Source: Acidimicrobiales bacterium
GTDB lineage: Bacteria; Actinomycetota; Acidimicrobiia; Acidimicrobiales; Acidimicrobilacustridaceae
Assembly (NCBI GenBank): GCA_030830565.1
Contig: JAURMR010000026.1
Coordinates: 24,047-88,046 of the forward strand
DNA length: 64,000 nt
Direction: 5' to 3'
Every line of letters begins with the position of its first letter. Positions within the stretch are counted from its first letter, which is position 1. Positions 50,926-59,811 of the stretch are shown piece after piece. The notes below the pieces were generated by a model. The model had not been told where the DNA came from and did not search any database. It was given only the letters and a program-made list of their open reading frames with translations. The position numbers were made by a program, and so were the translations under genes.

Positions 50926-51959
50926 CCCTTCTTCTTGCTTCGTTCGCGCCGCCGTATTGGCTTTCGACCCTTATCAAGGTTCTTGTCGTCAGCGCAGTCG
51001 TTCCCACTACCGCCCTTATTCTCGGCATGGTCTTCTTGTTCAAGATCATGTCGTGGATGCAAAGCCGTCTTGGTCCGCAAGAAGCTGGCCCGCGTGGAAC
51101 CCTGCAGCTTCTTGCTGACGGGGTGAAGTTCCTTCAGAAGGAAGACATCGCTCCGAACGGTGCCGATCTCTGGGTCTTTAAGGTCGCGCCGCTCGTGGTG
51201 CTCATGTCCACCCTTCTGCTCTACGTTGCCCTTCCGGCCTCGATGCACCTTGTTGTCGCCGACCTCGACGTTGGTGTGTTCTTCGTGCTTGCGATTTCGT
51301 CGCTTTCGGTCATCGGCGTACTGATGGCGGGTTGGTCATCAGCCAGCAAGTACTCCCTCATGGGTGCGCTTCGTGCTGCCGGTCAGCTCATTGCCTATGA
51401 ACTTCCGATGGTGCTCGCCGTCATCGGTGTCGTCATTCAGGCTGGAACGATGAGCCTCAACGGAATTGTTGTCGCTCAAAATGAGTCGGCGATTTTCGGA
51501 TGGAGCGGCATCGGCTATCCCTACATCCTCACGCAGTTCCTCGGCTTCTTCATCTTCATCGCCGCGGTTCAGGCAGAACTCACCCAGCCTCCGTTCGATA
51601 TGCCAGTTGCCGAATCCGAAATCGTTTCCGGATATCAGGTGGAATACACCGGCTTCCGTTTCCTCATTTTCTTCTTGGCCGAATTTGCGACGGCGTTCGC
51701 CTTTGCTGCAATCGCTGCGGTGCTGTTCCTTGGCGGTTGGGCTGTTCCGTGGCTTCCGGTCTCAAGTGACTGGTATTACGTGCTCGGTCCGATCGTGTTG
51801 TTCGCAAAGGTCATGATCGTTGCGTTCATCATTTTCTGGGTGCGATTCACCTACCCACGTTTCCGTGAAGACCAACTCCAGAGCCTTGCCTGGAAGGTTC
51901 TTATCCCGCTTGCGCTCGTGAACATTGTCGTCACGGCTGTGCTGAAGGTGGTGCTCTGA
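50922..51959 (+). CDS. nuoH: Complex I subunit H, second enzyme
   Basis: A 345-residue membrane subunit with eight helices. Motifs are [35 protein letters not shown] and [18 protein letters not shown]. Normal length; shorter than the first NuoH. It directly follows nuoD, where the EFG genes would stand in a standard operon. Confidence 0.95.
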   Translation: MTLLLASFAPPYWLSTLIKVLVVSAVVPTTALILGMVFLFKIMSWMQSRLGPQEAGPRGTLQLLADGVKFLQKEDIAPNGADLWVFKVAPLVVLMSTLLLYVALPASMHLVVADLDVGVFFVLAISSLSVIGVLMAGWSSASKYSLMGALRAAGQLIAYELPMVLAVIGVVIQAGTMSLNGIVVAQNESAIFGWSGIGYPYILTQFLGFFIFIAAVQAELTQPPFDMPVAESEIVSGYQVEYTGFRFLIFFLAEFATAFAFAAIAAVLFLGGWAVPWLPVSSDWYYVLGPIVLFAKVMIVAFIIFWVRFTYPRFREDQLQSLAWKVLIPLALVNIVVTAVLKVVL

Positions 51960-52468
51960 TGCCCCCCAAGCCCAAGGTTCCTGGTCTCATTAAGGGTCTC
52001 GGCGTCACGTTTGGCGAGATGGTCAAGACCCTCAAGGACGGGCCGCAAACCACGCAGTATCCGCATGAACGCGAAGAAGTTGCGCCTCGTGCTCGTGGCG
52101 TTATTGCGCTTCACGAAGAAAACTGCACCTCGTGCATGTTGTGTGCTCGTGAGTGTCCCGATTGGTGCATCTTCATCGAGGCGCACAAGTACCTCGCTCC
52201 GCCGCGCCGCGAGGGTGGCAAGCCGCGCCAGAAGAACCAACTCGATCGTTTCGATATCGACTTTTCGCTCTGCATGTACTGCGGTATCTGCGTCGAGGTT
52301 TGCCCGTTCGATGCGCTTTTTTGGAGCCCCGAACACGAGTACTCCGAAATTCGAATTGCCGATCTTCTCCACGACAAGTCGCGTCTTGACCAGTGGATGC
52401 AAACGGTTCCCGATTTCGAACCGTATGAAGCAGGCTCTGATGCCAAGGTCAGGAAGGTGCCGCGCTGA
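51959..52468 (+). CDS. nuoI: Complex I subunit I, second enzyme
   Basis: A 169-residue subunit with two [4Fe-4S] sites: C56/59/62/66 ([12 protein letters not shown]) and C105/108/111/115 ([12 protein letters not shown]). In complex I without an NADH module, the homologous subunit is the probable entry point for electrons from ferredoxin. It lacks the His-rich tail of the first copy. TGATG overlap with nuoH. Confidence 0.94.
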   Translation: MPPKPKVPGLIKGLGVTFGEMVKTLKDGPQTTQYPHEREEVAPRARGVIALHEENCTSCMLCARECPDWCIFIEAHKYLAPPRREGGKPRQKNQLDRFDIDFSLCMYCGICVEVCPFDALFWSPEHEYSEIRIADLLHDKSRLDQWMQTVPDFEPYEAGSDAKVRKVPR

Positions 52469-52977
52469 TGCTCGCCCTTCTTGTTGCTCAGAACATCGCG
52501 TTCTACATCATCGCTGCGCTGATGGTGGTTGGTGCGATTCGCGTCGTCACAACCAAGAACGTCATGCACGCCGCACTTTGGCTCGTTCTCGTTCTTTCAG
52601 GTGCTGCGGCCCAGTACATCCTGCTCGCCGCAGAATTTGTTGCCATTACGCAGGTGCTCGTTTATCTCGGTGCCATCATCGTTCTGTTCTTGTTCGGCAT
52701 CATGCTCACCCGAGCAAAGACCGGCAATGACGACGATCTTGATAATAAGAAGTCAGCGAAGTTCATTGGCGCTGGTATCGGTGTTCTCTTGCTTGGGCTC
52801 ATGAGCTTCTCGCTCATCGATGGCTTCAAGGACACTGAATTCGGAGACCTCACGGTGCAGCGCACCGCCGAGGTCAGCGATTCCATCTTCTCGACCTATC
52901 TGCTTCCGTTTGAGGTGTTGTCGGTGCTTCTGCTCGCTGCACTCATTGGCGCCATCGTGATTGCGAGGCGTGACTGA
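52468..52977 (+). CDS. nuoJ: Complex I subunit J, second enzyme
   Basis: A 169-residue, five-helix membrane subunit. The conserved segment is ITQVLVYLGAIIVLFLFGIM. It overlaps the nuoI stop and the nuoK start by one base each. Normal length. Confidence 0.94.
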   Translation: MLALLVAQNIAFYIIAALMVVGAIRVVTTKNVMHAALWLVLVLSGAAAQYILLAAEFVAITQVLVYLGAIIVLFLFGIMLTRAKTGNDDDLDNKKSAKFIGAGIGVLLLGLMSFSLIDGFKDTEFGDLTVQRTAEVSDSIFSTYLLPFEVLSVLLLAALIGAIVIARRD

Positions 52978-53291
52978 TGTTCCTCAACCAGTTCCTCCTC
53001 CTTGCCGCCATTCTCTTTTGCATCGGCGTCTACGGAGTTCTTGCACGCAAGAACGGCGTTCTCGTTCTCATGTCGATCGAACTCATTCTCAATGCAGTGA
53101 ACATCAACCTCGTTGCGTTTGGCGCCTACTGGCACGTGAACGACATGGCCAACGTCTCCGGCCAGGTGTTTGCGCTGTTCGTTATCGCAGTTGCCGCCGC
53201 CGAGGTTGGTGTCGGCCTCGCGCTCGTGCTGCTCATTTACCGGAACCGACAAAGCATCGACATTGATGATGTCGACATGCTGAAGGGCTGA
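52977..53291 (+). CDS. nuoK: Complex I subunit K, second enzyme
   Basis: A 104-residue, three-helix subunit with the glutamates of LMSIELILNAVNI and VAAAEVGVGLALVL. It lies 5 bases before nuoL. Intact, so the membrane proton path looks complete. Confidence 0.95.
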   Translation: MFLNQFLLLAAILFCIGVYGVLARKNGVLVLMSIELILNAVNINLVAFGAYWHVNDMANVSGQVFALFVIAVAAAEVGVGLALVLLIYRNRQSIDIDDVDMLKG

Positions 53292-53296
53292 TCGTC

Positions 53297-55519
53297 GTGT
53301 TCAACATGATCGACAAGGTCTGGATCATCCCCGCCCTCATGGCGGCGTCGTTCCTCGTCATCCTCTTCTTTGGCAAGCGTTGGGGTACACGAGCCACCGC
53401 CGGCATCGGTATCGCCTCGGTGTCCATCTGCCTGATTCTTTCGGTTGTCGTTGCCGGCAACTGGATTAGTCGCGTCAATCATCCACCTACTGGCGCTGCG
53501 CTCGCTGCTGACATCGCCGCTGCGAACGGGCTTACTCCGCAGACGGGCGAAACCATCGGCGAAGAAGCCAATGCCGCCACGAAGGATTCTGGCGAAACTG
53601 TCACTACCGACTCGCACGCGTCCTCGGAAGAGGGTCATGCCGCTGAGTCGGGCGAACATGGTGGAGAACACGAAAGTGTTCCGCCCGTTGTGCGCACCGT
53701 CACCTGGTTCCAAATCGGTGGCATGGAATTCGAGATGGGCACCCTCGTTGACGGCCTTGCCGCAATGATGCTCATCACGGTCTGCATCATTTCGTTGCTG
53801 GTCCACATCTACTCAACTGAGTACCTGCACGGCGACGTTCGTTTCACCCACTACTACGCGTTCCTTTCGCTCTTCACTGCTTCAATGCTCTTCTATGTGC
53901 TCAGCTCGAACACGTTGCAGATGTTGATGGGCTGGGAGCTAGTGGGCGTCTGTTCGTTCGGATTGATTGGCCATTGGTGGGAGGAAAAGAAGAACACCGA
54001 TGCTGCGCTTAAGGCCTTCCTCACCAACCGCGTTGGCGATATCGGTCTCATCCTCGGCGTCATCATCACCTTCTTTGCCGCCGGCGGCATCAGCTTCAAC
54101 GTCCTGCACATCAACGAATATGCGCTGTCGGGTAACGCGAACACCACGCTTTTGTTGGTCGGAGCACTGTGTCTCTTTGGTGGTGTTACCTCAAAGTCAG
54201 GCCAGTTCCCACTGCACACCTGGTTGCCGGACGCTATGGCCGGTCCGACTCCGGTTTCGGCGCTTATTCACGCCGCCACCATGGTTGTCGCCGGTGTGTA
54301 TTTGATCGCCCGGCTCTATGCCGTGTTCTTCTCCGGTCTTGCGATCGGAAGCAGCACCTTCCACTACGTCGCATTCATCGGCGGCTTCACCACCATCATC
54401 GGCGGCCTGTTGGCTTTCGTGCAGACCGACCTCAAGAAGGTGCTGGCGTACTCCACGATTTCGCAGCTTGGCTACATGGTCATGGCGCTCGGTGTTGGCG
54501 CCTGGACCGCTGGTGTGTTCCATCTGTTCACACACGCGTTCTTCAAGGCGTGCTTGTTCCTTGGCGCTGGCTCGGTGAGTCATGCGTGTCACCACACCTT
54601 CGATATGCGCGAGATGGGCGGTCTTCGTAAGAAGATGCCAGTCACGCACGCCACGTTCCTTGTTGCGACTCTTGCGCTCGCAGGCATTTTCCCGCTTGCC
54701 GGTTTCTGGTCGAAGGACGAAATTCTTGCTGGTTCAGCAAGCGGTCAAGAAAACGCTTACACGATCATGCTGATCTTCGGTCTGATCACGGCGTTCCTCA
54801 CCGCTGCGTACATGGGCCGCGCCTACTGGATGACGTTCTGGGGTAAGTACCGCGGTCACGCTCACCCGCACGAATCACCAAAGGTCATCACCGTTCCGCT
54901 CATCATCCTTGCGGGCTGTGCAGTGTTCCTGGGCTTCACGAACTTCCCCAAGTCGTTCTTCGGCATCAAACTGCCGGGGAGCGTTACGACGAGGTTCGAA
55001 CATTTTGTCGAGCCAACGTTCTCCTTTCCTCCGTTGCAGCACGCGGAGTTCACGCCGTGGCTCGCAATTGCCTCGACAATTCTTGCTGCCGGCGGCTTGT
55101 TCCTTGCATACCAGTACTACGAGAAGAATCGCGGTCCGCACGGACTGACCTCTCGCAACAAGGTCGCGCTTGCCGGTTACACCTTCCTCGAGAACAAGTA
55201 CTACCTCGACGATCTCTACACCGGCGTTATCGCGGGCAGTACGAAGGGCCCGATCGCCCGTGCTGCGAATTGGTTCAATCAGAACATCCTTGATGGCGTC
55301 ATCAATGGCATCGGATTTGTCGCTCGCAAGATCGCAGGCGTCGTCTATGTCTTTGGTGATCAGCTCATCATCGATGGAGCAGTGAACGGATCAGGTCAAG
55401 GTTCTGAAGGAGCAGGTCAACTGCTTCGCAAGATCCAGACCGGCAAGGTCCAGCAGTACGCCTCGATCCTCTTTGCCGGCGCGGTCGTCCTCGCCGGTGT
55501 ACTCGTGTTCGTCGTCTAG
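53297..55519 (+). CDS. nuoL: Complex I subunit L, second enzyme
   Basis: A 740-residue antiporter-like subunit with a GTG start. Motifs are WELVGVCSFGLIGHWWEEKK, GKSGQFPLHTWLPDAMAGPT-like (TSKSGQFPLHTWLPDAM) and LAYSTISQLGYMVMALG. Residues about 75-140 form an acidic/His-rich extracytoplasmic loop (SHASSEEGHAAESGEHGGEH) not found in the common family. The amphipathic connecting helix and final helix of NuoL are present at the C-terminus. Confidence 0.94.
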   Translation: MFNMIDKVWIIPALMAASFLVILFFGKRWGTRATAGIGIASVSICLILSVVVAGNWISRVNHPPTGAALAADIAAANGLTPQTGETIGEEANAATKDSGETVTTDSHASSEEGHAAESGEHGGEHESVPPVVRTVTWFQIGGMEFEMGTLVDGLAAMMLITVCIISLLVHIYSTEYLHGDVRFTHYYAFLSLFTASMLFYVLSSNTLQMLMGWELVGVCSFGLIGHWWEEKKNTDAALKAFLTNRVGDIGLILGVIITFFAAGGISFNVLHINEYALSGNANTTLLLVGALCLFGGVTSKSGQFPLHTWLPDAMAGPTPVSALIHAATMVVAGVYLIARLYAVFFSGLAIGSSTFHYVAFIGGFTTIIGGLLAFVQTDLKKVLAYSTISQLGYMVMALGVGAWTAGVFHLFTHAFFKACLFLGAGSVSHACHHTFDMREMGGLRKKMPVTHATFLVATLALAGIFPLAGFWSKDEILAGSASGQENAYTIMLIFGLITAFLTAAYMGRAYWMTFWGKYRGHAHPHESPKVITVPLIILAGCAVFLGFTNFPKSFFGIKLPGSVTTRFEHFVEPTFSFPPLQHAEFTPWLAIASTILAAGGLFLAYQYYEKNRGPHGLTSRNKVALAGYTFLENKYYLDDLYTGVIAGSTKGPIARAANWFNQNILDGVINGIGFVARKIAGVVYVFGDQLIIDGAVNGSGQGSEGAGQLLRKIQTGKVQQYASILFAGAVVLAGVLVFVV

Positions 55520-55536
55520 GAGCCCAGGACAATTCG

Positions 55537-57096
55537 ATGAAAGATTTCCTGAACAGTTGGGGTATCAGCCTGATGGTGTTCCTCCCACTTGTGGGAGCAC
55601 TCGCCATGTTGGTCGTGCCCAAGGCCAAGGAGCAGTTCCACAAGGTTGTCGCATTGGCGGCAAGCCTCGTGGTGGGCTTCATCGGCATTCTGATCATGAC
55701 CAACTTCGACTACGACGCGAACGGTCAGCTGCAGTTTGTTGTTGACAAGGCGTGGATCCCGATCATCAACAGCCGATACATCGTGGGAATCGACGGCATC
55801 TCGCTGCCGATGATCGCCCTCACGCTGCTCATCGTGCCGTTGTGCATCATCTACTCCTGGAATCACTTCCCGGAACCGAAGAACCCCAAGGCGTTCCTTA
55901 TTCTGATTCTCATCCTCGAAACCGGCATGCTCGGTTCGTTCGTTGCGCAGGACCTCATCCTGTTCTTCGTCTTCTTCGAGGTTGTGCTCCTCCCGATGTA
56001 CTTCATGATCGGCGTGTGGGGTGGGGAAAAGCGTCAGTACGCGTCGCTCAAGTTCTTCCTCTACACGTTGTTCGGTTCGGCGCTCATGATCGTCGCCTTC
56101 CTTTCGCTGTATTTCCTCTCCGACAAGATCCCGGTCAACGGCGAGATGATGCATTCGTTCGACATGCGCCTACTCCCCGAACTCGCCACTGGTATTTCCA
56201 CCGGTGCTGCGCTCTGGATCTTCGGTGGCATGTTCATGGGCTTCGGCATCAAGGTTCCGATGTTCCCGTTCCACACGTGGTTGCCCGACGCGCACACGCA
56301 GGCGCCGACCGTTGGTTCGGTCATCCTGGCCGCAGTGCTCCTGAAGCTCGGAACGTACGGCTTCATCCGTATCGCCATTCCGATCCTTCCCGGTGCTGCA
56401 GAGAAGTGGGCGCCGTTCATCGGTCTGCTCGCGGTGATCGGCATCATCTACGGAGCTCTGTGCTGTTTGGCGCAGACCGACATGAAGCGACTCATCGCGT
56501 TCTCATCGGTTTCGCATATGGGTTTTGTGATGCTTGGTATCGCCACGCTCACCACCTTCGGTTTCCAAGCCGCAATTTTCGGCATGGTTGCTCACGGCCT
56601 CATCACCGGCATGCTCTTCTTCGTCGCTGGTTCAACCAAGGACCGCTACCACACCCTCGACATCTCACGACTGGGCGGCATGCTCAAGTCGATGCCGCAT
56701 ATGGGCTGGATCCTCGGCTTCTCGGTCATGGCCTCTCTCGGGCTTCCCGGTCTTGCCGGTTTCTGGGGCGAGTTCCCTGCGATCCTGTCGGCCTATAACC
56801 CAGGTCTTGGTCTGAACGTCGCCTTCTTCCGTGTACTCATGGTGATCGCCGCTGTTGGCACGGTTCTTGCCGCTGCCTACCTCCTGTGGATGTATCAGCG
56901 TGTCGGCTTCGGTGTTCCGACGAAGGAATTTGAAGACGATCCACACCTGCATGACGTGACGTTCACTGAATGGGTGGCGTGGACTCCGATGCTCATCCTC
57001 ATCGTTGTGCTCGGCTTTGTTCCCAACATCATCTTCAAGGTCACTGACGGTGCGGTTTCCAACACCATCGCGATCGTGAACGGGCTCGGAGGCTGA
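55537..57096 (+). CDS. nuoM: Complex I subunit M, second enzyme
   Basis: A 519-residue antiporter-like subunit. Motifs are FEVVLLPMYFMIGVWGGEKR with the functional glutamate, IKVPMFPFHTWLPDAHTQAP and FSSVSHMGFVMLGIATL. It lies 17 bases after nuoL with its own Shine-Dalgarno (AGGAGCCC region). Normal length. Confidence 0.95.
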   Translation: MKDFLNSWGISLMVFLPLVGALAMLVVPKAKEQFHKVVALAASLVVGFIGILIMTNFDYDANGQLQFVVDKAWIPIINSRYIVGIDGISLPMIALTLLIVPLCIIYSWNHFPEPKNPKAFLILILILETGMLGSFVAQDLILFFVFFEVVLLPMYFMIGVWGGEKRQYASLKFFLYTLFGSALMIVAFLSLYFLSDKIPVNGEMMHSFDMRLLPELATGISTGAALWIFGGMFMGFGIKVPMFPFHTWLPDAHTQAPTVGSVILAAVLLKLGTYGFIRIAIPILPGAAEKWAPFIGLLAVIGIIYGALCCLAQTDMKRLIAFSSVSHMGFVMLGIATLTTFGFQAAIFGMVAHGLITGMLFFVAGSTKDRYHTLDISRLGGMLKSMPHMGWILGFSVMASLGLPGLAGFWGEFPAILSAYNPGLGLNVAFFRVLMVIAAVGTVLAAAYLLWMYQRVGFGVPTKEFEDDPHLHDVTFTEWVAWTPMLILIVVLGFVPNIIFKVTDGAVSNTIAIVNGLGG

Positions 57097-57100
57097 TCCG

Positions 57101-58612
57101 TTGCTCGCCCAGTTGCTGACCTTCGCCTGGAGTGCTCCAAGCCTCGACTATCACGCGCTCGCGCCCGAAATCATCGTGGCTGCGACCATCGTGGTGTTGA
57201 TTCTGCTCGATGCCTTCACTGGCGAGCGCTCGCGATGGGCGTCGTCATCGGTTGCCGGTATCGGTCTGCTGCTCGCGCTGATCCCTATTGCCACGCTGGC
57301 CTACGACGGCGTCGACCGAGTGATGTTCGGCGGCGGTTTCGTTGTCGACAGCTACGCACTCATCTTGCAGGCGCTGTTCCTTATCTCGGGTTACGTCGTG
57401 ATTCTTCTCTCGACGAACTACATCGCCGAAGGCGACTATCACGAGGGCGAGTACTACACGCTCCTGTTGTCGTCGGTGCTCGGCATGATGGTGATGGCGT
57501 CGGCTCGGGACCTCATCAGCATCTTCATTGCGCTTGAACTTGTTTCCATCCCGGCGTACATGATGGCGGCCTGGCGTAAGCGTGATCAGAAGAGCAACGA
57601 AGCGGGCTTGAAGTACTACCTCATGGGTGTTTTCGCATCCGCGATTCTTCTTTACGGCATGTCGCTTGTCTTCGGCATTACCGGGTCCACTTTGCTTGTC
57701 GAAATCGGAGCTGATCTCGGCTCGTATGTTTCTTCGCAACCGATCATCACACTGGGCATTGCATTTGTGCTTATTGGTTTTGCGTTCAAGGTCTCGGCGG
57801 TTCCGTTCCACCAGTGGGCGCCTGACACCTACGAAGGTGCGCCCACTCCGGTCACCTCGTTCTTGGCGGTTGCGTCCAAAGCTGCTGGATTTGTCGCAAT
57901 TCTCAATGTTCTGTTCATCGGTTTCTACGGCCGTAACGATGTGTGGGAGCCGCTTATGTGGGCGCTCGCTGCACTTTCGATGACCGTTGGCAATCTCATT
58001 GCCCTTCGCCAAACCAACGTCGTTCGCATGTTGGCCTACTCCGGTATCGCCCAGGCCGGCTACATCCTTGCTCCGCTCGCAGTTGCAGGTGCATCGCTTG
58101 GCACAGGCGGCGAAGCACTTCGTTCCATCGTTGTGTACTTGCTCATCTACGCAGGCATGAACCTTGGTGCCTTTGCTGTCGTGCTGGCTGTTGCCCGCAA
58201 GACGCGCTCAGGCGAGATCAAGAGTTTCGGTGGATTGTTCTCGTACGCACCGGCGCTCACGGTGTGCATGACGATCTTCCTGTTCTCGCTCGCTGGCATT
58301 CCTCCGGCGGCGGGTTGGTTTGCCAAGCTTTCGATCTTCAGTTCGCTGGCCTCGGCTGGAACGGCCTCGGGCTATGTGCTCGCAGTCATCGTGGGTCTTA
58401 ACTCGGTGATCGCGTTCGGTTACTACGGCCGCCTCATTCGTGTGATGTGGATGGACGAAGCCCCCGATGGCGATCGCTCTCCAATCAAGGTGCCGGCTTC
58501 GCTGTCGTTCGCACTCATCATCACCATGGCCGTCACGCTGGTGTGGGGTGTCTTCCCCGGAGCGCTTACGCACTTCACTGATCAGGTCACGCTCTTCTCG
58601 CTGCTGCGTTAA
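57101..58612 (+). CDS. nuoN: Complex I subunit N, second enzyme
   Basis: A 503-residue antiporter-like subunit with a TTG start at 57101, four bases after the nuoM stop. Motifs are LISIFIALELVSIPAYMMAA, AFKVSAVPFHQWAPDTYEGA and MLAYSGIAQAGYILAPLAV. It is the last complex I gene of the second operon; the midA methyltransferase gene follows six bases later with no terminator. Confidence 0.94.
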   Translation: MLAQLLTFAWSAPSLDYHALAPEIIVAATIVVLILLDAFTGERSRWASSSVAGIGLLLALIPIATLAYDGVDRVMFGGGFVVDSYALILQALFLISGYVVILLSTNYIAEGDYHEGEYYTLLLSSVLGMMVMASARDLISIFIALELVSIPAYMMAAWRKRDQKSNEAGLKYYLMGVFASAILLYGMSLVFGITGSTLLVEIGADLGSYVSSQPIITLGIAFVLIGFAFKVSAVPFHQWAPDTYEGAPTPVTSFLAVASKAAGFVAILNVLFIGFYGRNDVWEPLMWALAALSMTVGNLIALRQTNVVRMLAYSGIAQAGYILAPLAVAGASLGTGGEALRSIVVYLLIYAGMNLGAFAVVLAVARKTRSGEIKSFGGLFSYAPALTVCMTIFLFSLAGIPPAAGWFAKLSIFSSLASAGTASGYVLAVIVGLNSVIAFGYYGRLIRVMWMDEAPDGDRSPIKVPASLSFALIITMAVTLVWGVFPGALTHFTDQVTLFSLLR

Positions 58613-58618
58613 ACGCTC

Positions 58619-59719
58619 ATGACCGAACAGTTCCGATCTCGGTTCCCGGTCGGAACAACGATGTCCTTCGCGCAGTACATGGACATCGCGCTCTACGACG
58701 AGTCACTTGGTTTTTACGCGACTATTGGTCGTGCTGGACGCCGTGGGGATTTCCTCACCAGTCCCGAAGTTGGGCCGTTGTTCGGCGCATTGATTGCGCG
58801 TCGACTTGATGAGGAATGGTTCGCCCTCGGTTCACCCGACATGTTTGTCGTCGTGGAGTTCGGTGCCGGGCCAGGAACACTCGCGAGATCTATCGCATTC
58901 GCAAAACCGGAATGTGCGCCCGCACTTCGCTACTTGATGGTGGAGCGTTCTGCCGAACAACGGACGTTGCACGCTGAGCACCTCGATGGTTGGCTTGGCG
59001 ATCTCGACGCTCCTGGTGTCGACTCGTTCGTGCGTGGCGTTGGCACCGGTCCGCGATTCGCTTCGAGTTCAATCGCGCCCTATGGAATCACTGGCGTTGT
59101 GTTGGCCAACGAACTTCTCGACAATCTCGCTTTCGACATCGTTCGACACGACGGCGAGGGAAACTTTGAACGACTCGATGTGCACCATGGCCAAGATGGT
59201 CTCGAGTTTGTCGTTGCTCCAACTGAAGTATCTGCGTCACTTGCCGCGGTGTTGTCATCTGCGACATCGGGGGAGTGGATGCCTCTCCAGGAACACGCAA
59301 CACAGTGGCTTGCAGCGGCGATCGATCGACTCGACCGCGGAGTCGTGATTGCGATCGACTACGGCGCGACAACTGCAGAGATTGCGGCTCGTCCGGAGAT
59401 GGGCTGGTTACGAACCTTCGTTGGGCAGGAGCGCGGAGGCCATCCACTCGACAATCCCGGCACCTGCGATATCACCACCGACGTTGCTGTTGACCAGCTT
59501 GCGACGATTGCTCGGCCATCGGTCATCACGACGCAACGGCAATTCCTCGAACGTGTCGGTATCGCGCAGCTTGTTGAAGAAGGAAGACAGATCTGGACGG
59601 AAAACGCATCGGCCCCCGACGTTGCTGCGCTTCGTGCTCGCAGCCGAATCGGAGAAGCCGAGGCGCTCCTTGAGTCCAGCAGCCTCGGAGATTTCGTCGT
59701 TCTTGAATGGACGGTTTGA
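58619..59719 (+). CDS. SAM-dependent methyltransferase, MidA/NDUFAF7 family
   Basis: A 366-residue class I methyltransferase of the DUF185 (MidA) family. It starts with FPVGTTMSFAQYMDIALYDE and GFYATIGRAGRRGDFLTSPE, and has the SAM motif VEFGAGPGTLARS near residue 80 and the later LANELLDNLAFD. The mitochondrial homologue NDUFAF7 methylates an arginine of NDUFS2 (the NuoD homologue) and is needed for complex I assembly. Its position six bases after nuoN suggests the same role here. The Arg target in NuoD has not been examined. Confidence 0.85.
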   Translation: MTEQFRSRFPVGTTMSFAQYMDIALYDESLGFYATIGRAGRRGDFLTSPEVGPLFGALIARRLDEEWFALGSPDMFVVVEFGAGPGTLARSIAFAKPECAPALRYLMVERSAEQRTLHAEHLDGWLGDLDAPGVDSFVRGVGTGPRFASSSIAPYGITGVVLANELLDNLAFDIVRHDGEGNFERLDVHHGQDGLEFVVAPTEVSASLAAVLSSATSGEWMPLQEHATQWLAAAIDRLDRGVVIAIDYGATTAEIAARPEMGWLRTFVGQERGGHPLDNPGTCDITTDVAVDQLATIARPSVITTQRQFLERVGIAQLVEEGRQIWTENASAPDVAALRARSRIGEAEALLESSSLGDFVVLEWTV

Positions 59720-59811
59720 GGGCGGTTATCGGCACCGGTCCGCCATCACCTGCGCCGGTAGGCTCACCTCGTTGATGCGGCGACACTTCGCCATTTGTTG
59801 AGGGGGATGCA

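Noticed and set aside
48149..58612. Idea that the second nuo set is a degraded duplicate
   Set aside because: All eleven genes are full length, frames are intact, Fe-S ligands and proton-path residues are present, and gene overlaps indicate one working operon.
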